Shown here: positions 10,267 through 20,400 of the stretch, in pieces
How the letters are laid out: every line of letters begins with the position of its first letter
How positions within the stretch are numbered: the stretch's first letter is position 1
Source of the DNA: Marsupella aquatica
Lineage: Eukaryota; Marchantiophyta
Direction of reading: 5' to 3'
NCBI GenBank assembly: GCA_973895155.1
Contig: OZ316896.1
Span: 18,042,001 to 18,106,000, forward strand
DNA length: 64,000 bases
Made by a program: the position numbers and the translations under genes
Notes under the pieces: generated by a model
The model's database searches: none
What the model was told of the DNA's origin: nothing
Seen by the model: the letters and a program-made list of their open reading frames with translations, nothing else

Positions 10267-12541
10267 ATCTATGCATTAATTGAAAAGAAAAGAAAAAAGA
10301 ACTTCAAGCTTGCCTTAATTTTGGAATGCTGCAATTGTCACACATGTTGACAGAATCAAACACGCAACTTTTGTTGTGCTATTCTGATTCACGAGGCTTG
10401 TCATTCTCATAATGTTGCAGAGGGAAATTAATGAATAGAGCATATAGACGAGGTCATAATTTCAGCCTACGCCTGAAATGATGGGAATTTCTGGACTTTC
10501 TAAGAATTAATTTCAGATAGGGGAAACCGACGTTGATCTGGTATGTGTTGATCGAACCCAAGAGAAATTCAGGGAAACGGAAACTCTCTCTACATTAGGA
10601 ATACTCTTATTGCTCTCTCCAATGAGGCTCTTTTCAACGTTGTCTAGTATAAGCTAGTTCCCTCAAAATCTGTTCTTAAAGGGTCCACAGGCTGAAGTGT
10701 TTCTCGTGAAGTACAGATACAGTATGAATTCAATAGGTAGAGAGTTCCTACAGGAGTTCCTAAGGAGGCACTCTAGTGTGTTGAGAATTTAAAACCTGAG
10801 ATGTTGCGTCAACTTGGATTTGAGCAACATACTAAAGGAATCAGCTCTATCCATACATGTACTAAAAACTACGTAGGAGTTCGCTCAGAAAGCTGATTTA
10901 ATTGCAAGTTGTATCTTTATCAAAGTTGGAATTCATTGCTCACTCCGACGGGACTTTCTATGCGCTTGCTGTCGGTAGAAGAAATCAAACGGGATAACAT
11001 TTAATCTCTTTAAGATTCCAATTATGGCATTCTTCAATCATTCTTCCTCTAGCAGGAGTACAACATACAGAATTACATTCATGTTCAAAATGAAGTAATA
11101 AATGAAGGAATTACTTCAGAGTTGAGAACCAACAGTCCCATGCATGAACTCAAAACTATTTAGGAATTTGCTGTAAAAGCCAGGCAAAAGCAACAGTAGC
11201 CTAGTCATGGAGAAAGAAGATTGTTCTCTGGCAATTTTAGTCTCTTCTGACTATAAGAACCCAATGAATGAAATAGTTAATATATGATTCTATGCAAGTC
11301 AATGCTCTGTTTCCTCAGGCCACGTCGTTACACGCTAATTTTTTGAAACAGACTGATAAATATAGTTATGTGAAGTACTGTAGTTAAACGTTTCTACCTC
11401 TGTAGAAAGGGTACAGCGAACTTGAAGTGCGCAGCATTCAGAAGTGCAGGGATGTTCCTGCTTGAGTAGCCATAATCCCCCCTTGAAGAGTTTCGTTTTT
11501 GTCTTCAACATTCAATTTCATTCACACAAAACAGAATAGTAAGTACTTTCAAAGATGCAACTAAGCTTGGAATCTTGACTGTAAATCTTCACGGCAGCTG
11601 AACGAACACGAAGCTTGATCAACGACTTCCGTCAGTTTGGTGAACAGCGGTGGGTCACGAGCAAGTTTCATTCCACTACAACATGAGCCAGAGTGGATGC
11701 GGACTTTTTAATTCATTGAAGTGGCCTAGCATAAAATCATGTATCTCAAGTACGGTACTGCTGATTGACATCGTGCGCCAACCTTGCCTGATTCTACCAA
11801 ATGAAATTTGTGATATAGCCAATATAAGGAGATTCTCTTCTTTGCTTGAAATCCTACTGTGATTTCACGATTGGAGTTTCCCTCCACTGAACCAGTTTTC
11901 CTGTTCCTAAGTTCTCCTTCCACCACTGAACAGACGAAACATACAGATGTTGTGAAGCTTTGGGGAGTTTCGAGGTCCCCAGGGCTCTGTGCTATAGATA
12001 AGATTTTGGTCATCCTTCCACCTTATTCACTGTTCTTAGTAAGGCAGGCGCTGCAGGTTTTATAGTCTCTAGATAGATTCTTGTGTGCTACCTGTCACGT
12101 CATACTGTGTACTCCAGAGTTCTACCAGGCTTTCCATTTTTCTGTCAAGGAGGAATTTGCCTTCTTTTTCCCTTTGTCTGCTTTTGGCTCTGGCTCTTTT
12201 GTTGTGGGTAATGTGGCAAAAGACAGTGCACGGAGCACTATGGTACTGTCAAGCATGATCTTACTCACATGGCACCTAACCTTTAATGCCTTTGAATGGT
12301 CAATTGCTTTTTTCTTACATTGAAACCAAACAATTATTATAGGCTAACATACTGGGATAATTGTAGGTTAGCAATTATACTTAGACATTATTGTTCCAGG
12401 AGAAGGACCAACTAGCCCATTATAGGGATATTATTGAACTAACAATTTGATAGTAGGCTAATTAGTTTGAGTACCCCTTGCTTACCTAAGTTTGATATTA
12501 TTCAACAATTTGGAGCCATCATGAAGAGTTGCCTATTGAAA
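10267..12541. other. Intergenic, nothing recognised
   Basis: Short frames only on both strands. No tandem structure, palindrome or domain stood out. Confidence 0.5.
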
Positions 12542-12699
12542 TAGGTTTGAAATGGAGATGAGTGGACGAAACAAGGACATTATTTGTGGTAACAGTCCAT
12601 GCAAAATTAATGTTCCCTAACTAGGTTTGAAATGGAGATGAGTAAACAAAAAGAGAAGGTTATTTGTGATAACAGGTCCATGCAAAATGTTCCCTAATT
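12542..12699. repeat. ~80-bp tandem duplication (two copies)
   Basis: TAGGTTTGAAATGGAGATGA begins both units (about 12542 and 12622). Each continues through TTATTTGTGRTAACA and CCATGCAAAA to TGTTCCCTAA. Confidence 0.8.
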
Positions 12700-13250
12700 A
12701 CTCTTACATATGTGCATGCAGTCCTTGTAACCTTCTATAGAGTCCATGCAACTTGTTAAAGTAGGTTTCTTATGCTCCCTTGTTGTTCTTGTGTCCATAG
12801 TAGCGGTTTCCTTGGTATTCCCTTGTCCATTGTTACCTTGGTAAACTTTATAGTAGGTGAAACTTTTCTTTCTACCCATAGTTATATAATTTTTTTGCCA
12901 ATTAAATACAAATTTCAGACAATTCACTGGAAAACATTGATTCATCAATCATGACCCATCCAAAGGTTCGTTTCTTTTACCCTTTTTTGTTTATTTGAAG
13001 TGTGGTTTTTCACTTTTCCATTGTTTTAACACTTGCAGGGTTTAACTGTTTTTCTTTGTCTTATCTCTAACACAAATAGTCATGTTTGGTGCTTCTTGCA
13101 TAACTAATAGTTCTTATTTATTACCATTAATGCTGAGGTGGCTGCACCAACTTCCAGGGATTTTGGACCATAAGTAAATAATAAATAATATAAATGATAA
13201 CAAAAAGCATGATCATCATTTTTACATACATTATATTTCACTCCACATAA
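12700..13250. other. AT-rich intergenic stretch
   Basis: T-rich plus strand, no supported gene or repeat. Confidence 0.5.
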
Positions 13251-13345
13251 ATTTTGGTGGGGTCCTAGAGTCATGGTCTAGAGGTTTCTTTCTAGAAGTC
13301 TAAAGCCTCTAGGGCCCAACCAAAATTTAGAGGTTTAGAGAGATG
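13251..13345. repeat. Scrap of the 'AATTTTGGTGGG...CTCTAGAGG' dispersed repeat
   Basis: AAATTTTGGTGGGGTCCTAG followed by GTCTAGAGG, AAGCCTCTAGGG and AAAATTTAGAGG resembles the start of the 197-bp inverted repeat at 38.3 kb (AAATTTTGGTGGGTCATAGT, CTCTAGAGGCTTCC). A further scrap lies at 59041-59092 (TAGGTCTAGACTAAAGCCTC). Confidence 0.45.
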
Positions 13346-13393
13346 GATTAATCTAGCAATTTTTTGCCACCATAAAATATGCTGCTCTGAAGT

Positions 13394-13780
13394 CTACCTG
13401 CTCCAGCGGAAAGACCAATGACTTGATAATCGATACGAGCAGCCAACCTATTGGAGGAGAGAAAGACCAATTACTTGATAGTTGATACAAGCAGCCAACC
13501 TTTTCCACCAGAAACGACCAATTCCTTGATAGTTGATAAGGAGCAGGCAAACTTCTCGGCGAAGGTCCAATTACCTGATAGTTGATACGAGCAGCCCAAC
13601 CTTTCCCAGCAGAAACGACCAATCACTTGATAGTTGATACGGGCAGCCAGCCTATTCTAGGAGAAGGACCAATTACTTGACAGTTGATACGCACTTTTCC
13701 ACCAGAACGACCAATGGTTGATAGTTGATACGAGCAGCCAACCTGCTCCAGCAGAGAAAGATAGTTGATAGCTGATATGG
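13394..13780. repeat. Minisatellite, ~50-bp unit, about 7.5 copies
   Basis: The core GACCAATTACTTGATAGTTG then ATACGAGCAGCCAACCT and a variable TTCCAGCAGAAAC linker repeats from 13413 onward. Unit starts lie near 13413, 13466, 13516, 13565, 13617, 13667 and 13708. Units have diverged by substitutions and small indels. The last ends in a doubled ATAGTTGATAGCTGATA. Confidence 0.9.
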
Positions 13781-14253
13781 TACCTTTTACGTCACTCGTC
13801 TTTTACTCTGGAGTCGTCAGCGTTCCAATTGAAAATTCCAATCAGGTGCGCAATGGCACGTTTCAGCCAACGCAGTGATGTTGAGCGAAAAGATTGTGTG
13901 ACAGTCAACAACGTCCCGTCAATCAATTCTAAAATGAAAACCTCGTCGAGTCTGTGCGTGGAGTCAGTGGATTTGATCTTGGCAGCACGGGACCTCGCAA
14001 GGACGCATGGTCGAGAGAAAAATTAAGGGCTCTGACTATCATTCTATGGCTGGAACCTGCGGGCCATTGACTCGACTAGTCGACGACAATAATTGAGGAC
14101 GCTACAGTACTGGTCCTGCAGAGTAGATCGATGTAAGGCTGTAGGAAGTGGAGATGTGGTCACCTTATGAAGCAGTGACATTGTCCGCTATCCACAGCTC
14201 ATGCATTCATTCATTAGTAATTAATGGTTCTCAACGGTGAGCCTGGACGGCAG
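13781..14253. other. Intergenic between the minisatellite and the unknown minus-strand gene
   Basis: A 65-codon plus-strand frame (13829-14026) has no recognisable feature. Nothing else seen. Confidence 0.4.
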
Positions 14254-15097
14254 TCATTGTGAACCTCGTGCCTTTTTTTTTTGCCTTGAAAGATCATTTG
14301 GAATTCCATTCACAAAGACAACATACAAACAGGTGACCACAAGGGCGGCACTGCATGAGGACCTCGTGCCTTTCTGCAATGAATAAAGTGGGGAAAGTCA
14401 GGAATCCAGGATACAAAGTGTACAAAAGCCCCCTTTGGTACTGTAAAGTGGAGAGCCTTCGCTGATGAGCTTGACAGTCGTATCATTCCCACTCTGTCGC
14501 TGGTTCGGTGAGAGTTACACACGTACAGCACTTACATGCGAGCAGATGAGCGTGACACAAGAGGGGTGAGACCCAAGGTTGATGACCGAGACTCTTTTGC
14601 GCACCCAGCGGATGCCAATGTTCCATTCGCCCTGTGCGTCTTGGGTGATAATTTCAGCAATGGTTGTTTGTGCATTCCAGGTAAGAGGGAGAGCGAGCAT
14701 GCGGTCATGGTACTGAGTCATTGAATTCTCTTCATCCACCGGACTCGACAGGGGCACCTGGCAACAAGGGGGCCGATCGACTGAGAGAAACGAACACGCA
14801 GGCAAGAGATCGAGATCTAGGTGCAAGATGCGGAAAGATCCTAGCGAAAATCAGTGAGAGCATATGCACAGAGTCCTGCAAGACAGTCTGTGCCTCTTGT
14901 TGACCCCGTTGCTGACAGATTCAATAGGGAGAACACATATGTACATTATGTGTACTGCCCTTACACACTTGTTTCCCATCTCTAACCGACAAGCAAACAT
15001 CTGACTTCTCCATCAGCCAGCCACTGGAGGCACGCAAGGTCCAGTCGTCACTGACCGAATCGGGATAGACGACCATCATACTAGAGTTTCCTGACAT
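14254..15097 (-). CDS. Predicted three-exon gene of unknown function (165 aa)
   Basis: Exons 15097-14965, 14780-14536 and 14373-14254 join in phase (1, then 0). The donors are strong (GTAAGG and GTAAGTG) and the acceptors pyrimidine-rich (CGTTTCTCTCAG, TTTATTCATTGCAG). The introns are 184 and 162 nt. The start is ATG (MSGNSSMMVVYPDSVSDDW). Exon 2 carries WNAQTTIAEIITQDAQGEWN and RWVRKRVSVINLG. Exon 3 has a hydrophobic run, AALVVTCLYVVFV, possibly a membrane segment, and ends in a Lys-rich tail partly coded by a run of ten A. I recognise no domain. A GGCACGAGGT word occurs at both ends of exon 3. The consistent phases and splice sites are the only support. Alternatives are a decayed gene or a different exon set. 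Confidence 0.4.
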
Positions 15098-16618
15098 AGC
15101 CGTGTGACTGTAGAGCACATTCATAATTAACCTATGAAAGTAAAACATTCAGAGGAAAACATATTTTAAAATACATCAGGTTTCAACAGAAAGTCAGTCC
15201 TGTAGTCTGGTGAGTTGCCAATGAAAGCAATATCAACAAACCAGATCATTCTCGACGTCAGGAATTATATCCTATTGCGATGCATCCTCAGTACAGAATA
15301 TCATGATCGGACGCAGCGGCACAATTATGAATTGTCATGAAGTATTGCAGAAGAGCTTTAAAATAATGTTGTGTCCAAAGATGATACATATTTACACGGC
15401 CCAGTACTAGAAAAATTGCTTTCTTCAACCTGTGAGCTATCCATGCTGAACTGACTCTCGATCGGTGCAATTTTATTTGAAACTAGCTACCAGATGTTTA
15501 GGGCCCAATATTATTGCACACTTTTGCATACTTGACAGTACTTCCAGAACCGCTATCCTTTGTGGAAATTTATGCCGAGAAAACTAGAACAATCAGTACC
15601 TATGCATAATTAAAAACACTTCTTTATACTAATATATCATTGACCAGCATTAATTCAGATTGTTAGAGTAGGTTATGAAGGGCGTATCTATAGTGAGGAG
15701 CTCATATGCGTTGAAGCATCCTGTGATCACACTGACCATATTACCGTCCCCTTGATCCAGCAAGGCGGTGCGCGCTGCCACTTGATCGAGTTCTCTCAAT
15801 CATCGAGAGTACTCTTCAATTTCGGTATTTCGTGCACAGTAATAAGATATAAAACCGATTAACCAAACATGGCAAGACATGAGAATTCTAAACAGTTACA
15901 CATCAGCTGTCGGACTGTCCAAGTCTAAAATCGTTTTCCGAGCTAAGTAATCGGGACAATCGTCCCCAATCCTTTTGGATTGCAGTTTTCGTCCTTGGAA
16001 CCTGCTTGTATACATATATCCATCCCTCGCAGACATTTTCTGCGAAAATCGTCACTAGATGCAAGTGCTGATTGATTGAGTAAGATCTGAGAACAAATCT
16101 CTATCATTTGCTAATTAAGGAAGCCTTAATTAGGAACTTGTGGAGAGCTCTGGCACCGCTCACTTTACAGACTACTGCTGTGGATATCCATCTGTCATGG
16201 ACGGCCTCATATCTATATCTGTACAGTGACTTAACCGCAAATGTGCATAGCTACATGCAGACTGCAGACTGATTCTCACAGAAAGCTCAGCTCAAAGAGC
16301 CTGTCGAGCAAGATATCTAATCGATAATGAGAATTGAATAAAATCAGCTACGATTTACCGTTGAAACTTAACGACCCAAGATTTCAATTTCGGCAATGTC
16401 AAAACGGGATGCAAGGCAATCCGAAAACAAGTCGTTATTGGAGTCTTTCCCGAAAGGTCTAGAGTATGAATCGACTCCAATTCTCACGAACAACTGAACA
16501 TAGAACATGGGAATCACTTGAACTCTCTGATACTTGCTCAACAGAATGGAAGGTGAGTACATTGGTAACCTCGTAGATAACATTCATACTGTCCAACGAA
16601 TCCAAATGCACAACCGAG
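15098..16618. other. Intergenic, nothing recognised
   Basis: Mixed composition, short frames, no repeat of note. It includes the presumed upstream region of the unknown gene. Confidence 0.45.
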
Positions 16619-17203
16619 CTAAAGAATCCTGTTGCGAAGAAACGAGAGCGGCACCATGTCGAGAAACGTTGACGATCGCCTCCACATATGGCATTGCTTA
16701 TACAAAGTGGATCTCGGCTTCACACTGACCCGGGGATACAGTCTGAACACCAGCTGCCAACGCGGCTTCGATGGCTTCTCCGGTGATGCTTCAGTCGTGG
16801 TCTTGAGGCCCGGACTGTTCTGTGGGCTCGGACTCTGGTGCTGCACCACTCTCGCCGTCCTCCTCCTGATGAAGGTCTGCTTCTTCCACGACCGGGCGAG
16901 AGAAAGGCTGCAGCAGCAAATTGCTCTCTTGCGGACCGATTCAGTTCGTCCAGCACTAGGCCGCCGCGGCAACAGGTACCAATTCTGGCTCCGCCGTGCC
17001 CTCGAATCCGACAACTTGGCCGCAAAGGAGGTCGTCGTCGACCTAGACCGACCTTGAGGAGAGATTCCAACGCGCGAGGCCAATGCTCCACTCGGGGCTC
17101 CACTCCACAACTGGAGACAGGTCCGCGATGCAAGCGCTCTGTAAACCGTAATGCAAAACCTTCGAGACATGTCCTGTGCGAGTGAATCGAATTTGCCAGC
17201 CAC
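16619..17203. other. GC-rich island with long overlapping open frames on both strands
   Basis: Between about 16780 and 17060 the base composition is clearly richer in G+C than the flanks. Frames stay open on both strands: minus 17203-16619 (194 codons, Ser/Arg-rich, with SPSPQNSPGLKTTTEASPEK) and plus 16632-17057 (141 codons, with a hydrophobic LGLWCCTTLAVLLLMKVCFF). High G+C alone depletes stop codons, so neither is secure. The plus frame could be a short single-pass membrane protein. The minus frame has low complexity. No family recognised. Confidence 0.25.
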
Positions 17204-17896
17204 CTCCGAAGAATCCTTCAGCCTATGCGCTCTCGACCAACATCTTGAATTGAATTGAGTTGAGTCGAGCTAGTCAATCGCAAGCTACATTCATGAGAGT
17301 CTCACCACCTGCTCCTGAAGCTATCGACAATTTTTGAATGTTTCCTCGTGCTGCAAAGCCTATCTAGTCGCACTCAAGTCTCAACGGAATTTCTCAATTG
17401 ATCAATTCTTCGATCTGGAGGTTGGTCACCAGCATTCTTCAGAACATAAATCGTTCGACCACAGCCACTGAATGATGTGACTTGCGGTGGTGGGTACTGG
17501 GCCGTACTCGGTGGTGAAATTTCTTCCATGCAGCATTTATTGGAGGATGATCAGGCGACGACATTTCTCGCACCCGAGTTGAGCAGTTAAGCTCAGCGTT
17601 TCGAACAAGTCGCAGCATTCATGGTTCTGTGTAAAGAGAAATTCAACTTCACTTACGAAACTGACAGCTCGAGTAAAGGGGCATCACTACTACTGTAGTT
17701 CTCGTGTCGTCCAGTGGTGACAGGAAAAAGCACCACAACTCATCATTTATCAGGAAAGACGATTAGGAAGCCACTGTAATTTTGAAGGTTTTTTATTGTT
17801 TGCCATGTGAGTCAAATTTGAGATAACAGGCAAGTTTATGTGTTGCCTGACAAGTAAACTCATCATATTCGGGTCCCAAAGGTGTCATATGTATAG
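17204..17896. other. Intergenic, nothing recognised
   Basis: No gene or repeat supported. Confidence 0.45.
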
Positions 17897-18047
17897 GGTA
17901 ATGCAGGTCTGGGTGCAGGGTTACTAGGCTATAACCCTGCCTCCTGAATATGAAAAGAAACTGACCGGCCGCAGCCGGGAAGCTTCTTTGAATATTCCGG
18001 GAGCAGGTTACAGCCTATAACCCCAGCCCTGCCCTGCATTAGCGTAC
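17897..18047. repeat. Large imperfect palindrome (~60-bp arms)
   Basis: The left arm (TAATGCAGGTCTGGGTGCAG, GGTTACTAGGCTATAACCCT, CTGAATAT) is mirrored by the reverse complement of the right arm (GAATATTCCGGGAGCAGG, TTACAGCCTATAACCCC, CCCTGCATTA), with several mismatches. Each arm itself contains a TAGGCTATAACC-type sub-palindrome. Confidence 0.7.
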
Positions 18048-18063
18048 GTAACTCCTGCCCGAA

Positions 18064-18149
18064 AAGAGGTTACCGGCTCAACTTTTCAGGACACCAGATT
18101 ATGACTATAGCAGGCCCCTGTAGAAATGGTTACACACCGGTAACCTCTT
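18064..18149. repeat. 13-bp perfect inverted repeat
   Basis: AAGAGGTTACCGG (18064-18076) pairs exactly with CCGGTAACCTCTT (18137-18149) across 60 nt. It adjoins the palindrome to its left and the GC-rich minisatellite to its right. Confidence 0.8.
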
Positions 18150-18179
18150 CTCCTGACAGGATTTACGATGCATATACCT

Positions 18180-18480
18180 CTTTATTCTCCGGCCGGTCCT
18201 GAATTCTCCCAAACCCCTTCCGGTCCCGGGCTCCCCTGGATTAGCAAGCCGGTCCTCCGATTCGGGCTTGGGGCCGGGTCTACCCCGCCTGGCCCAACCC
18301 CACCACCCGGCCCCAACCCCAACTCCCCTCATCTTGACTCCAGCCCCAACCTTGACTCCGCCCCCCACCCAGACCCTGGCCCCAACCCCAACTCCCCAAC
18401 CTTGACTCTGGCCCTGACCCAGACCCCGGCCCGGACGCCGGGTGACCGGCGGTCAGGACAACAGGGGTGTCCGGAGTGAT
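18180..18480. repeat. GC-rich minisatellite, CCCCAACCCCAACTC type
   Basis: CCCGGCCCCAACCCCAACTC, TTGACTCCAGCCCC, CACCCAGACCCTGGCCCCAA and TTGACTCTGGCCCTGACCCA recur in an irregular array. The plus frame reads as Pro/Asn/Ser repeats, so open frames here reflect composition. A GGTTTCAGACCCCTGATG flank resembles GGGGTCCAGACCCCTCATTT beside the 59.2-kb array. Confidence 0.75.
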
Positions 18481-18625
18481 GGGTGACAGGTTTCAGACCC
18501 CTGATGCCCGCCAAGGCCAAACCGAGCATGTGAGGAATGTCACCTTGTGTGAAGGAGAAGATACTAAGAGAATTCACTATCCATTTTTCTTTAAATTATT
18601 GTTAATTTCTGAATGTGAGATCTGA

Positions 18626-18650
18626 CAGATATACTTGATGGACCCAGAAA
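18626..18650. repeat. Isolated TIR-like scrap of the miniature element
   Basis: CAGATATACTTGATGGACCC repeats the left terminus found at 18893. Confidence 0.6.
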
Positions 18651-18892
18651 ATGAAAAGTACAGTCTGATGGAATTTATTTTTTTATAATTCTTATTAATT
18701 TCTGACTATTAAATCTGATAGACGTATTGAAAGTGAAGCCCGGATAGACCCCTAGGTTTGTCAAAATGCTCCCGTGCGATTTTTGCGACTCAGATAGACT
18801 GCATTGTACTCACAATGTGACAGGGAATATTCTCAATTAGTCCATCCCAATTGTATGGTTTCTGTCTGTGGTCCATGGGAGCATCATTTTGT

Positions 18893-19055
18893 AGATATAC
18901 TTGATGGACCCCATAAATTAAAAATATTATTTGATGGACCTGTGAGTGATCTAGACCCTTGATGGACTCTAAATCAATGTTCCCAAGCCGTCATGGGAAC
19001 TCATGGGGTCCCATCAAGTAACTAGTTTCAAATGAGAGGTCCATCAAGTATATCT
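18893..19055. mobile_element. Miniature inverted-repeat element, TTGATGGACC family, copy 1
   Basis: AGATATACTTGATGGACC (18893-18910) is matched perfectly by GGTCCATCAAGTATATCT (19038-19055), an 18-bp terminal inverted repeat on a 163-bp unit. Inner words ATTTGATGGACC and GGTCCCATCAAGTAACT form a second nested inverted pair. No coding capacity. I could not fix a target-site duplication. Related copies lie at 3.6, 4.0, 19.1 and 39.4 kb. Confidence 0.7.
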
Positions 19056-19124
19056 CTGGTTAGTACTCCCTAACTTTAAGTTTGATAGTTTTTGACTCTA
19101 AGATATGAGAGATATTGCCGGTTT

Positions 19125-19300
19125 GTAACCAGAAAATATTATTTGATGGACCCCATGAGTGATCCAGACCATTAATGGACTTTAAATCAACCTACCCAAA
19201 AAAATCATGGGGACTCAGTCATGGGATCCATCAAATAACACTTTTCAATTTAGAGGTCTATCAAGAACATTGCTTGGTTAGATCTCCCTAGATTTAAGAC
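19125..19300. mobile_element. Second, adjacent copy of the TTGATGGACC element
   Basis: AAAATATTATTTGATGGACC, GAGTGATCCAGACCATTAAT, GGATCCATCAAATAACACTT and TTTAGAGGTCTATCAAGAAC follow the internal order of copy 1 in the same orientation. Both copies are followed by GGTTAG and a TCCCTA word, so a longer unit may have been duplicated in tandem. Confidence 0.65.
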
Positions 19301-20189
19301 TAGCTGTTAGATTCTGGCTACTAGAGTTGTGGCTAGGTGGGAAACTGGACGACAAAGTATTAAAACCCTAGACCTGAGTTTTCACACAAGACTTTGCAGA
19401 GAGGTGGAATCAAGTGAATTACTCCCATTAGAAAAACACTGAGCAGGTTACTAGCCGACTGAAGTAAAAGTTTCATACGGGAGTCTCAATCCTCATAACT
19501 GGATGTACCTCAACAATACTGTTCATTCCAGTTAGTGTAGTTACAATGATTCTGGTGAAGCAAGGGTTTGCTATTTTCATGAATGAGTGTTAGAGCATTC
19601 CCACCCGTCCTGTATTAAGACTGAAAAAAATCACTCATTTGAAGCAGTATTTTGTGCCCAATGGAAAGAAGGTGGGTGCCAGTATTCAGTACGAAAATCC
19701 TTGGGCCCTACCATGATTGAACTATTGTAGAAGAGCCACATTAATTCCCCTGTTACTGTTAGTAACACTAATTTCTCATTCACACTAAATAGCAATGAGG
19801 GGTGTACTAATTAAGGGTTACAGACAACAAAGTTAAGGGCTACCATCTACATAAATCTTTAACTTTTCAGCGTACAAAACGATCATTTAACATAACTGTA
19901 AGTCAATGTAGAGGCAAGACAGTGGAAAAGTTACTCAAAAGCCTTCACTTGTAATGACGAAGCTTTGAGATAACCACTCAGTAAGTGTAATGAGGGCCCT
20001 GCGAAAGAAAGTTTCATTGACACCTTTGGCTTTTGTCCATGTGCATCTAGCGCCCCCCTTCCCGTCCCCCTCTCTTCTACCAACCTCATTAATTCTGCCC
20101 CTATCGGCAACTAACAAGTGTTTCTCAGACCCTATTTCTTATTGGTAGCATCCTTCTCAATCCCAGGTTTGAAGGGATGGGCAATTTGT
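19301..20189. other. Intergenic with dispersed-repeat scraps
   Basis: GTGGCTAGGTGGGAAACTGG (about 19333) recurs inverted at about 3360 and, diverged, at about 38090. No gene seen. Confidence 0.4.
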
Positions 20190-20400
20190 CGAGTTGCCGG
20201 GCACATAAATTCATCATTTGCCCAGAGAAAATTGGCCCAAATGCCAGATATTCTTTGTTATTCCCCGGGCCGGACCGGGCCGTGATAGGCCGGGACAGGC
20301 TGGGGTCGGGGACAGGGTCGTGTCGGGGTGTGAGCCGGCCGGGCCGGGCTGGGCCGGGACGGGCCAGGAAGTCAAGATCGGGCGTCCGGGTGATGAATTG
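20190..20400. repeat. GC-rich minisatellite, GGCCGGGACAGG type
   Basis: Irregular GGGCCGGACCGGGCC, GGCCGGGACAGGCTGGGGTC and GGCCGGGCCGGGCTGGGCC words follow the context GGCCCAAATGCCAGATATTC and TATTCCCCGG. The same context (GTCAAATGTTGCATATTTGC, TATTCCCCGG) precedes the array at 59.2 kb. Open frames across it on both strands are compositional. Confidence 0.75.

Noticed and set aside
13394-13780. CRISPR-like array
   Set aside because: The whole ~50-bp unit is repeated with drift and there are no unique spacers of constant size; this is a eukaryotic minisatellite.
18168-18479. Pro/Asn/Ser-rich open frame that looks like a wall-type repeat protein
   Set aside because: It follows the GC-rich minisatellite exactly, has no signal peptide or splice support, and other frames are also open there.
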